Shown: in pieces, positions 1 to 7,364 of the stretch | Numbering within the stretch: position 1 is the stretch's first letter | Layout: each line of letters starts with the position of its first letter | Notes under the pieces: model-generated | Told to the model about the DNA's origin: nothing | The model's input: the letters and a program-made list of their open reading frames with translations, nothing else | The model's database searches: none | Translations under genes and position numbers: made by a program | Source of the DNA: Anaerolineae bacterium | GTDB lineage: Bacteria > Chloroflexota > Anaerolineae > JAAYZQ01 | Reading direction: 5' to 3' | NCBI GenBank assembly: GCA_016926595.1 | Contig: JAFGOG010000598.1 | Coordinates: forward strand, 1 to 19,381 | DNA length: 19,381 nt

Positions 1-1
1 C

Positions 2-193
2 AGCCTGTGGGTGGCCATCAGTCACCTGCGGCGCGTGCTGGAACCGGGAATAGCCAGCCGCGTTACGTCTGCCTTTGTCCTCACCGAACCGCCCGGGTAT
101 CGCTTCGATCCAGCAGAACGCTGTGAGATCGATGTCGATGCCTTCCTGGATCACGTTCGTGCAGGCCAGAAATGCCAACAAAAAGACGAATGA
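2..193 (+). CDS. C-terminal part of an AfsR/SARP-type winged-helix DNA-binding regulator (5' end outside window)
   Basis: This reading frame is open from base 2, so the gene starts upstream of the window. The visible 63 residues match the end of an OmpR/AfsR-type winged helix: the recognition-helix segment SLWVAISHLRRVLEP, a wing ending VLTEPPGYRF, then DVDAFLDHVRAG, which in the family opens the bacterial transcriptional activator domain (BTAD). The protein stops seven residues later, so the usual BTAD of about 150 residues is absent. The stop codon lies in the same frame as the AAA/TPR gene that follows 12 bases later, and that gene begins with the Pro-rich linker normally found between BTAD and AAA domains. 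The pair may therefore be a formerly single wHTH-BTAD-AAA-TPR protein that lost BTAD, or two cooperating half-proteins. The DNA-binding identity is fairly sure; whether the gene is functional is not. Confidence 0.75.
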   Translation, partial: SLWVAISHLRRVLEPGIASRVTSAFVLTEPPGYRFDPAERCEIDVDAFLDHVRAGQKCQQKDE

Positions 194-205
194 AGCCTAC
201 CCCCT

Positions 206-2725
206 TTGCCGCGCCGGCCCCCTGCGGCGCTCCCGCCAGCTCTCTCCGTGCGCCTACCCTTCGTCGGTCGCGAGCGAGAGTGGACCCAACTCAGCGGCGT
301 CATCGAGCAGACACTGGATGGCCGGGGACAGATCGTGCTCGTGGCGGGCGAGCCGGGCATCGGCAAGACCCGCCTTCTGGAGGAGTTGGCCGGCCTGGCA
401 ACGGCGCGGGGCGCCCGGGTTCTGATAGGCTGCTGCTACGAGATGGAACAGAACATGGCCTATGCCCCGATCGTCGCGGCGCTCATGCCTCTGCTTACAG
501 CCACATCTGCCGGACTGCCGCCCTGCCCGGCCGCCCAACTGGCGGCCGTAGCCGAGCTGCTTCCCGAACTGCGCCAGATGTGGCCCGGCCTGCCTCCTTA
601 CCAGCCTCTACCACCCGACGCCGAGCGCACGCGACTGCTGACCTCCCTGGCCCAGGTCATGCGGCTCTGCACCCAGGATGAGCCGCTGGTCCTGCTGCTC
701 GACGACCTGCAGTGGGCTGATCCTTCCAGCCTGCAATTGATTCACCGCCTGGCGCGGCAGAGTGAGGAACAACCCCTGCTGCTGGTGGGCGCCTATCGCT
801 CCACCCACCTGGCTGGTAGCCAGGCCCTGGCCCACGACCACGCTCTGACCATCCTGCGCCAGCGGCTGGCCCGACAGAAGCGGTTGGTGGAGTTGTCCCT
901 CACGGCATTCCGCGAAGAAGACGTCGTCCTGCTGCTGCACATCCTGGGCAACCGGGACAGCGGCGATGCCCTGGCCCGGCGGCTCTACCGCGAGACCGAG
1001 GGCCACCCCTTCTTCCTGGCCGAGGTGCTGCGGCCCCTGGCCCAGGAAGGACTGGACCTTGCGGCTGTCACCGAGGGAACCGGCCTCGACGAGCGGTGGC
1101 TGCTGCCCCCCGGCGTGCGGGCGGTGGCGCTGGGACGTCTGGACCGCCTCGCCGCGGACGATCGGGCCGTGTTGGATCACGCATCAGTTGTTGGTCGGGA
1201 GTTTGCCCTGTCGCTGCTGGCCCACTTTCTCGACCGGCCCGAGCGGGTGCTCGCCGAGCAGGCCGAGCGGTTGTGCGCGCGAGGTTTTCTGCGCCCTCGC
1301 CAGCCGGACAGGTACGAGTTTGGCCACGACCTGATGCGCCGCGCTGCCTACGAGGCCCTCAGCGAGCCCCGCCGCCGGCTGCTCCACCGCCAGTTGGCCG
1401 ATCTGCTGTTTGCCCAGGGTGCCCCCGCCAGCACCGTGGCCACCCACTATGCCGCTGGCGACCGGCCCTGGCTGGCTCTGGAGCCTGCCCTGACCGCCGC
1501 CCAACAGGCCGGGCATCTCACGGCCTACGACGAGGCCCTGGCCTGGTGCCAGCAGGCGATGTCCATCGCCGAAGCCCATCCTCAGGCGGCACCGCCCGGT
1601 TTTCGCACGCGCTTGCACCTCCAGTGGCGGACGCTGTGGTACTATCGCGGCGACCTGGAGCGTTGCCTGGCCGCCGACCGGGCAGCGCTGGCCGCCGCTC
1701 GACGCGAAGGCGATCCTGCCGCCGAGATGGAGGCCCTGTGGCACCTGGCCCACGACGAGACCCAGGTAGCCGCCAGGGGGCCTTCCGGCCTGCAAGCCGA
1801 GGCGCTGGCCCTAGCCCGTGACCTGGCCGACCCGACAGCACTGGCACGAAGCCTGGCCCGCTATGGCTCCGACAGCGGCTTCCTGGCTATCCCGGCCGAG
1901 CGAGAATCAGCCCTCCAGGCTTTGGACCAGGCTGTGAGCCTGGCCCGCCAGGTAGGCGACCCGACCTTGCTGCACCACGTCCTGTGTGAGTTGTGGGGCG
2001 TGGGCCGGCTGCCCCAGGCCCGCGCCGCCCTGGCGGAGGCGCTGACCCTGGTCCGCCAACTCGGCGACCGCCACGAAGAGGTTGGCACCCTGGCCAAGCT
2101 GGCCGACCTGATCGCCCGCCAGGGTGACTTTCCAACGGCGGCGGAATACGCCTGCCAGGGCCTGGCCCTGGCCGAGCAGGTGGACAGCCCCGCCTACGGC
2201 GCCTGGAACCGGCGGGCTTTGGGCCAGGCATTGGCCGCCCTGGGCCAGATGGCCGAGGGCGTGGCCCATCTGCAGGAGGCCGCCTACACGTTTGAGACGC
2301 TCCACTGGCGGGCGATGCTGGCCGGCACCCTGTTGCGCCTGGGGCAGGCGCAACAGGGTGCCGGGGATGGACCAGGGGCGACGGCAGCCCTGGAGCGGGT
2401 ACTGGCCCTTAGCCAGGAGACGCACGAGGTCTATGAGGCGGCCTACGCCCTGGCCGCCCTGGGTGAACTGCGCCTGGCCCAGGGAGAGACGGAAGCCGGC
2501 CGCCAGGCATTGGCCGAGGCTGCCACCCTGGTCCCGCAAGTCGGCCTGCCCTGGCACCGGGGTGGGGCACTGTTGCACATCGCCGGCGGCCGCCTGCTGC
2601 TCGGCCAGTTCGAGGCCGCCCTGGCTGCTGCCGATGAGGCGATCCGCCTGGCCGAGGAGGAAGACCTGCGGGAGGTGCGGGCGCACGGGTTGCAGTTGCG
2701 CGTGCAAGCCACGGGCCAGACCTGA
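206..2725 (+). CDS. MalT/AfsR-like AAA (STAND-type) ATPase with TPR repeats, regulatory
   Basis: The 839-residue protein looks like the ATPase-plus-TPR half of a large STAND-class regulator, which typically uses ATP-driven oligomerisation to control a transcriptional response. Visible features are the entry motif FVGRERE at residues 19-25, Walker A GEPGIGKT at 48-55, Walker B LVLLLDD at 161-167 followed by LQWAD, and an Ala/Leu-rich helical half from about residue 410 to the end with TPR-like helix pairs. No LuxR helix-turn-helix is present at the C-terminus, so DNA binding would have to come from the winged-helix protein immediately upstream. The start is uncertain: TTG at 206 is the first start in frame after the stop at 191, GTG at 248 is an alternative, and neither has a convincing ribosome binding site. 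An ATG at 190 overlaps the upstream stop but is in a different frame. A rho-independent terminator follows the gene. Confidence 0.85.
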   Translation: MPRRPPAALPPALSVRLPFVGREREWTQLSGVIEQTLDGRGQIVLVAGEPGIGKTRLLEELAGLATARGARVLIGCCYEMEQNMAYAPIVAALMPLLTATSAGLPPCPAAQLAAVAELLPELRQMWPGLPPYQPLPPDAERTRLLTSLAQVMRLCTQDEPLVLLLDDLQWADPSSLQLIHRLARQSEEQPLLLVGAYRSTHLAGSQALAHDHALTILRQRLARQKRLVELSLTAFREEDVVLLLHILGNRDSGDALARRLYRETEGHPFFLAEVLRPLAQEGLDLAAVTEGTGLDERWLLPPGVRAVALGRLDRLAADDRAVLDHASVVGREFALSLLAHFLDRPERVLAEQAERLCARGFLRPRQPDRYEFGHDLMRRAAYEALSEPRRRLLHRQLADLLFAQGAPASTVATHYAAGDRPWLALEPALTAAQQAGHLTAYDEALAWCQQAMSIAEAHPQAAPPGFRTRLHLQWRTLWYYRGDLERCLAADRAALAAARREGDPAAEMEALWHLAHDETQVAARGPSGLQAEALALARDLADPTALARSLARYGSDSGFLAIPAERESALQALDQAVSLARQVGDPTLLHHVLCELWGVGRLPQARAALAEALTLVRQLGDRHEEVGTLAKLADLIARQGDFPTAAEYACQGLALAEQVDSPAYGAWNRRALGQALAALGQMAEGVAHLQEAAYTFETLHWRAMLAGTLLRLGQAQQGAGDGPGATAALERVLALSQETHEVYEAAYALAALGELRLAQGETEAGRQALAEAATLVPQVGLPWHRGGALLHIAGGRLLLGQFEAALAAADEAIRLAEEEDLREVRAHGLQLRVQATGQT

Positions 2726-2778
2726 GGTCTTTACCGGGCGAACGAGCCGAAATTAAGTTCAAAATAAGTTGGGTGTGG

Positions 2779-2813
2779 TAGGCTGTATCCAGAAGGATGC
2801 AGCCTATTTGTTT
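2779..2813 (+). terminator. Rho-independent terminator after the AAA/TPR regulator
   Basis: A 12-base stem (2779-2790 with 2795-2806) pairs throughout, with one G-U pair, around the tetraloop AGAA. It is followed by TTTGTTT. It lies 53 bases after the regulator's stop codon and separates the regulatory region from the exported-protein cluster. Confidence 0.75.
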
Positions 2814-2877
2814 AAGAGTTCCCGTTACAGCTCGCAGTTGAGCCTATCAAATCCAGATTTGAAGAAGAGAAAGGGAA

Positions 2878-3076
2878 ATGGCTGTCAAAAAGAGAGTGTT
2901 GGCCGTGTTGTCCCCTGCAAGGTCTCGGCCGAAAACGGTCCGATCCGCCCCGGCGACATGCTGGTCACGCCATGCGCGCCGGCGACAGCGCGCCACGGGG
3001 CACGATCCTGGGCAAGATCCTGGAATCGCTCGACGCGGGCACCGGGATGATCCAGGTCCTGGTGACGCTCCAATAG
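2878..3076 (+). pseudogene. Remnant of a fibre-like exported protein, internally deleted and frameshifted
   Basis: Three pieces of one protein type are readable in three frames. At 2878 an ATG gives MAVKKRVLAVL, which looks like the start of a signal peptide, behind a purine-rich stretch. From about 2904 a second frame gives VVPCKVSAENGPIRPGDMLV. From 2966 a third frame gives HAMRAGDSAPRGTILGKILE and continues to TLQ and the stop at 3074-3076. From memory of the family, these last two pieces form one conserved C-terminal domain in which about six residues (roughly TSxTPG) normally sit between LV and HAM. Here that stretch is missing and the frame is lost. The whole middle of the protein is also gone. 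The related intact genes in this window are at 17074 and 18947, though their C-termini are of another type or not visible. The junction to the next gene (stop inside TAGGAGGTGA) is preserved. Confidence 0.7.
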
Positions 3077-3086
3077 GAGGTGACGG

Positions 3087-3386
3087 ATGAAGGCTCGAAC
3101 TGTGATTCTGGCTGCCCTCGTCACGTTGGTGTGTCTGGGCAGCGTGACGTCGGCGCAATCTGGCGGGGCTGGCCCGGCACCGGAATACGTCGTCCAGGCC
3201 ATGACCTCCGTCGGTGGCACCTACCAACTGGCCAGCCTGCCCCTTCGACAGACTCAGGGTGACGCCTGGCAGGTGAGTGGCACAGCCACGGGCGCAGGCT
3301 ATGTCCTGACCATCCCCTCAGCGCCAGCGCTCCGGGGAAGCGGCTGCTGTTGCACCCACTTGCCCTGCGCCTTGCGCGATTGGTGA
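3087..3386 (+). CDS. Small exported protein, GGGY-repeat type, with a degenerate Y-L-P-like C-terminus
   Basis: The 99-residue protein starts with a clear signal peptide (basic MKAR, then a hydrophobic stretch to about residue 20, cleavage likely near TSA-QS). The mature part is short and rich in Gly, Thr and Tyr. It carries imperfect repeats of the type GGxYxL (VGGTYQLASL, TGAGYVLTI), seen in many small secreted Chloroflexota proteins of unknown role. The C-terminus reads GCCCTHLPCALRDW. Its H-L-P-x-x-L-R core resembles the Tyr-Leu-Pro-Leu motif of the larger proteins downstream, preceded here by three consecutive cysteines. The start ATG has a strong site, AGGAGGTGA, that overlaps the stop of the remnant gene upstream. 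This layout is repeated at 18712-18725 before the other small exported gene. Function is unknown. Confidence 0.7.
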   Translation: MKARTVILAALVTLVCLGSVTSAQSGGAGPAPEYVVQAMTSVGGTYQLASLPLRQTQGDAWQVSGTATGAGYVLTIPSAPALRGSGCCCTHLPCALRDW

Positions 3387-3468
3387 GTTGGGCAGACGTC
3401 CCATGGCCTACCGGAGGAGTGACAGCGCAGTTGGTGACACGAACCGTGGGCACCAGGGAGGATTTTGA

Positions 3469-3684
3469 ATGTCCGGCTCGGTGGATCCCGACGAGACCCT
3501 GATCTTTGTCGTACGGATGTGGCGCGAGACCGGCGCCAGCGGCGACCGCCACTGGCGCGGGCGGGTGGAGCACGTCGCTTCGCAGGAAGTAGGCTATGTG
3601 GAGGAAGTGGATGGGGTTGCTCGGTTCATCGAGCGCTGGGCCAGATCTGAGGAACACGGGATATCCGTACAAGACAGGGTCTGA
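3469..3684 (+). CDS. Small conserved hypothetical protein (FVVRxWRE ... WRGRVEHV type)
   Basis: The 71-residue protein has no signal peptide or membrane segment, unlike its neighbours. The segments TLIFVVRMWRE, HWRGRVEHVAS and VARFIERWA follow the pattern of short uncharacterised proteins common in Chloroflexota: a beta strand with V-R-x-W-R-E, a W-R-G-x-x-E-H-V strand, and a final helix of the form hhxFI. The start at 3469 is supported by AGGGAGGA about seven bases upstream. It sits 82 bases after the small exported gene and 69 bases before the C25 peptidase gene, so co-transcription is likely. I do not know its role; a small regulatory or binding protein is possible. Confidence 0.7.
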   Translation: MSGSVDPDETLIFVVRMWRETGASGDRHWRGRVEHVASQEVGYVEEVDGVARFIERWARSEEHGISVQDRV

Positions 3685-3753
3685 CGACCATCGCCAGCCG
3701 GCGTTCCGACCGCGAGCAAGCTGCCGGTTGGCTCTGTTAACCTGGAGGAGGCG

Positions 3754-6700
3754 ATGAGAAAGCGTGTGTGTTGTTGTCCGTTTTTCTTGATGACCGCCAG
3801 CCTGGTCATCAGCCTGGCGGTTGCGGCCACCGGGCCGGCGACCGCATCCTACACGCCGGTCCCGGCGGCTCATACCCTCGTTGGATCCACCCCTTCCCGG
3901 GCTGATTTGCCTCCGGGTGCGCGGCCCGGTTACCTGATCGTAGCTCCGGCAGCCCTCGCGGAGAACGACGTTTTTGAGGACTTTGTTGCATTCAAGCGCG
4001 GCCTGGGCTTTGACGTGTACACCCAGTCCATTGAATGGATCACCAACAACCTGGTGGGAGACGACTTTCCTGAAAAGCTGCGTAACTATCTACAGATTGC
4101 CTATCTGGCCAATACCTCTGGCCCCAGGAATGTCCGCTATACCCTGCTCGTGGGGACCGACTCCCAGATCCCGTTTCGCATCATTCGTCCTCGCGCGCCA
4201 GATCAGAACGGCCAGGCCAGCACCGATTGGTACTATGCCGACCTGACCGGCGACTGGGACAGCAACGACAATGGCGTCTTGGGCGAAGGTCTGCTGCTGG
4301 ACGATCCAACCGACGAAGCAGACCTGCACTATGAAGTAGCGATTGGCAGGCTGCCCTTCTCTGCGCCGGAGAACGTACGGCGCGCATTGGGCACAATGAT
4401 GGCATTCGAGAGCGAGGGCAGTGCCTGGAAGATGAACACCATCCAGGCGGGCGCATTTATGCAGTTCACCGGCCTGACCTGGGCAGCAGGTGCCTACCAC
4501 GCCCACGGGGCCGCATTCGAGGAATACTTCATCGGCGAAGACACAGATACGGCGGCACTGATGGAGGCGATCTGGGATGATGCCCTGCAGCCATGGGGTA
4601 TGAACCGCACACGCCTCTTTGAGATCGGATTGAATGCCAACAACGTCCCCCAGTCCTCTTTCGCAGCCGAATTCCCACTCGACCGCGACAACCTGGTAGC
4701 TGCCTGGAACGCGGCGCAGCACGGGCTGGTAAACCTGGCCGGGCATGGCAACGAAGAGTCGGTCTACCAGTATCATTGGGACCATGATTACTATGACGAC
4801 GACCTCCCCACAGAGCCGACTGAACCGATGGATACCGGCGATGGGCTGGTCATTTCGCGTCGAGAGCTGACACCATCTAGCTATCTCGACGCGGATGACG
4901 CCCCCTGGCTGGATCCTCCGCTGGCGATCGCCCCGCCATATGAGCCGGCACCTGTCGTGGCGGTTGAGGGATGCGGCACGGCGTGGACCGCCAGCGGGCA
5001 CGGGCTGGGCGTCACCCTGATAGCCCAAGGCAAGGCATCGGCTTTCTATGGATCCACCGGCACCACAGGGCTCGAGCCGGGCTGGACAGGCAACACGGGC
5101 ACCGGGGTGGGACCAGACCTCGTGCTGCGCTTTAACCAACTCCTAGTCGGCCCTTACCCTCGCCTGGGAGATGCCACCTATCAGACGGCGATGCAGCTCT
5201 TTGACGAGACAACTGGCGAGCCGCGCGGACGAGCCCTCGTAAAGAACGTATTGTTTGGCGACCCGGCGATGAGCTATTGGGGGGCGGGCGCCGAATTCGA
5301 CGGCCCATGGCCCATGTTCCGCCACGACACCCACAACAGCGGTTTGACGACTTATTCCGGCCCAGCGCTGGGCGCCGTGCGCTGGACGTTCCCCCTCAAC
5401 CCTGCCCCCTTTACCAATGGGGTGCCGTCGCCCATTGTCGGCCGGGATGGTACGATCTATGCCGGCAACGCCCTGGGCATCCTGTATGCCATCAACCCGG
5501 ATGGCACGGAGAAGTGGCACTACCAGGCCGGTGGGGCGATCAATGCTGGCCCCATCCTGACCACCGATGGCACACTCTACTTCCGCGCGGAGGATGGCTA
5601 CCTCTACGCCGTAGACCGGTTTGGAGATTTCCGCTGGCGCGCCCCGATGGAGCTGTTCCCCGGAACCGCCGGCCCCACCCCCGGCCAGTCGCCCTTCAGC
5701 AACTCACCGCGTGTGACCTCTGATGGCACCGTGCTGGCGTTGGCGGCCATCGATATGGGCGACGGTTTCTCGATCTATAACGGATACCGGCCCACCGGGG
5801 AGCGGATCTGGGCAGAGCAGGCCGCCGGCTTTGGCTCGGCCGGTACCCCGGCGATCGCCGACGATGGAGCGGTCTATTTCAGCTACTGGAATGGGACACT
5901 GAACACGGGTTTTGATCTCGGCGCCCCTTCCCTGGGCTCGCCTGCTATCGGTTCCAACGATGCAATCGTAGTGGGCACGATCAACGGGCGCTTGCTTTCC
6001 ATCAGCCCGGCAATGGCTGAAGAGTGGCACTACGATGTGGCAGGCACGATCAACGACATCAACTCCTCTCCGGCGGTGGGAGAGGACAACAGCGTCTACT
6101 TTGGCGTGACGGATAACAACGTCTATGCCCTCAACTCGAACGGCACGCTGCGCTGGAAGTATGACACGGGCGGCCCGGTGGATTCTTCCCCCGCGCTCGA
6201 CGACGAGGCGGCGTACGTGGTGGGTGGGCCAGACGGCCACGCCAAGCTGTATGCCCTGGACCGCAGAGATGGTAGTCTGCGCTGGTCCGTGACGATCGGG
6301 GGCCGATCCGTGTTGGCATCCTCTCCCGCGATTGGGTATGGCAAGATGGTTTATGTGGCGTCGCAGGATGGTATCCTGTTTGCGATCGGTCCCGCCGGTC
6401 CGCTGCCTCCAAGCGATGCCCTGGCCCAGGCAGTGTCGCCGTTCGAGATCGACGTTTCCTGGCGCGATAACAGCGACGACGAGGCAGGGTTCCGGCTGGA
6501 GCGCCGCGAGGGCTGGGCGGGACCCTATCAAGTCATTGCCACCCTGGGGCCAAACGAGGCCTTCTATACTGACAAGAGCGTCCTTGCCAATCAGACCTAT
6601 TTCTACCGTGTGCTGGCCCTCGGCTCGTCCTATTCCGGCTATGCCAATGTATGCCATGCTCGTACGCCGCCGCCAGCTCCTGGCGCGCCTACTGGCCTGG

Positions 6701-7311
6701 CCGCCACCGGCGAGTCGTCTTATGGGATTCGCCTGCAGTGGGACTCGCTTGGCAGCGGCGCGCTCGGCGCCGAGATCTTGCGTTCATTAACGGCCGCCGG
6801 GCCCTTTATCCGTGTGGGGCTGGTCCCCGGTGACGTCACCCAGTTCGTGGATGTTAACCCGGCGGCAGCCAGCGGCAAGCAGATCGAAGACGGACATCCA
6901 CAACCGGGGCAGAGCTACTTCTACAAGATACGAGCGTTCAACGAGGCCGGGAATTCACCCTACTCCACACCGGTCAGCGGTCAGACGCTGAGCTTGAACC
7001 TGACCCCGCCTTCTTCCCTGCAGGCAGTGGTGCACGACTTTTCCTGGGTAGTTCTTGCCTGGGGGGTGGGTCCGAGCGACCTGGCTGGCTACATTGTCGA
7101 GCGCTCCTCCAGCGATCAGCCTGACTATGAAATAGTCGCCACCTTGTCCGCAACTACCACTTCCTATGAAGATCATGCTCTGGATAGTGGTTACCACACC
7201 TACCGCATCCGGGCGTTCAACTCGACCGACAACTCGCCGTTTGTCAAGTCGAACACGGTGTATATTCCCGAACTTGTGCGGAGGGTGTATCTGCCGATCG
7301 TGAGGAGATAG
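3754..7311 (+). CDS. Secreted C25 (gingipain-like) cysteine peptidase with PQQ-type beta-propeller and three Fn3 domains
   Basis: The 1185-residue protein has a signal peptide at about 1-31. Residues 58-510 follow the C25 peptidase layout: PGYLIVAPA start, the strand [12 protein letters not shown] (129-140), the probable catalytic His331 in [10 protein letters not shown], the probable catalytic Cys407 in [11 protein letters not shown], then a GSTGTTG loop and the closing FGDPAMSYW typical of the family. Residues 516-880 form a PQQ-like propeller with repeated blades such as [20 protein letters not shown]. Three fibronectin type III domains fill about 885-1175. The last residues, VYLPIVRR, are the terminal motif shared across this cluster. 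GGAGGAGG upstream supports the start. It probably acts outside the cell in proteolysis or surface processing. C25 also includes the type IX sortase PorU, so a processing role for neighbouring proteins is possible but only inferred. The His-Cys spacing (76) is longer than in gingipains (about 33), consistent with an inserted acidic loop (346-363). Confidence 0.85.
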   Translation: MRKRVCCCPFFLMTASLVISLAVAATGPATASYTPVPAAHTLVGSTPSRADLPPGARPGYLIVAPAALAENDVFEDFVAFKRGLGFDVYTQSIEWITNNLVGDDFPEKLRNYLQIAYLANTSGPRNVRYTLLVGTDSQIPFRIIRPRAPDQNGQASTDWYYADLTGDWDSNDNGVLGEGLLLDDPTDEADLHYEVAIGRLPFSAPENVRRALGTMMAFESEGSAWKMNTIQAGAFMQFTGLTWAAGAYHAHGAAFEEYFIGEDTDTAALMEAIWDDALQPWGMNRTRLFEIGLNANNVPQSSFAAEFPLDRDNLVAAWNAAQHGLVNLAGHGNEESVYQYHWDHDYYDDDLPTEPTEPMDTGDGLVISRRELTPSSYLDADDAPWLDPPLAIAPPYEPAPVVAVEGCGTAWTASGHGLGVTLIAQGKASAFYGSTGTTGLEPGWTGNTGTGVGPDLVLRFNQLLVGPYPRLGDATYQTAMQLFDETTGEPRGRALVKNVLFGDPAMSYWGAGAEFDGPWPMFRHDTHNSGLTTYSGPALGAVRWTFPLNPAPFTNGVPSPIVGRDGTIYAGNALGILYAINPDGTEKWHYQAGGAINAGPILTTDGTLYFRAEDGYLYAVDRFGDFRWRAPMELFPGTAGPTPGQSPFSNSPRVTSDGTVLALAAIDMGDGFSIYNGYRPTGERIWAEQAAGFGSAGTPAIADDGAVYFSYWNGTLNTGFDLGAPSLGSPAIGSNDAIVVGTINGRLLSISPAMAEEWHYDVAGTINDINSSPAVGEDNSVYFGVTDNNVYALNSNGTLRWKYDTGGPVDSSPALDDEAAYVVGGPDGHAKLYALDRRDGSLRWSVTIGGRSVLASSPAIGYGKMVYVASQDGILFAIGPAGPLPPSDALAQAVSPFEIDVSWRDNSDDEAGFRLERREGWAGPYQVIATLGPNEAFYTDKSVLANQTYFYRVLALGSSYSGYANVCHARTPPPAPGAPTGLAATGESSYGIRLQWDSLGSGALGAEILRSLTAAGPFIRVGLVPGDVTQFVDVNPAAASGKQIEDGHPQPGQSYFYKIRAFNEAGNSPYSTPVSGQTLSLNLTPPSSLQAVVHDFSWVVLAWGVGPSDLAGYIVERSSSDQPDYEIVATLSATTTSYEDHALDSGYHTYRIRAFNSTDNSPFVKSNTVYIPELVRRVYLPIVRR

Positions 7312-7364
7312 ACTCTCCCAAGAACAGGCAATATGCAACACAGAGCACTTCAGGAGGGGTACAG

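Noticed and set aside
2814..2877. Possible promoter after the terminator (TTGAGC, TATCAAAT)
   Set aside because: Spacing and sequence fit poorly to any standard promoter. A promoter is expected here from the layout, but I cannot place it.
2769..3050. Open frame of 93 codons crossing the terminator and the remnant gene
   Set aside because: Its start lies just before the terminator stem and has no ribosome binding site. Only the segment VVPCKVSAENGPIRPGDMLV is meaningful, and this belongs to the remnant reading.
3693..3732. Imperfect inverted repeat (GCCAGCCGGC with GCCGGTTGGC) before the C25 peptidase gene
   Set aside because: The loop is 20 bases, one pair is G-U and no T-run follows. It is likely chance in GC-rich DNA, though weak attenuation is not excluded.
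4090..5139. Minus-strand open frame of 349 codons inside the C25 peptidase gene
   Set aside because: It overlaps the catalytic region of a well-supported + strand gene and has unnatural composition, with scattered Cys, Arg and Val and no domain.
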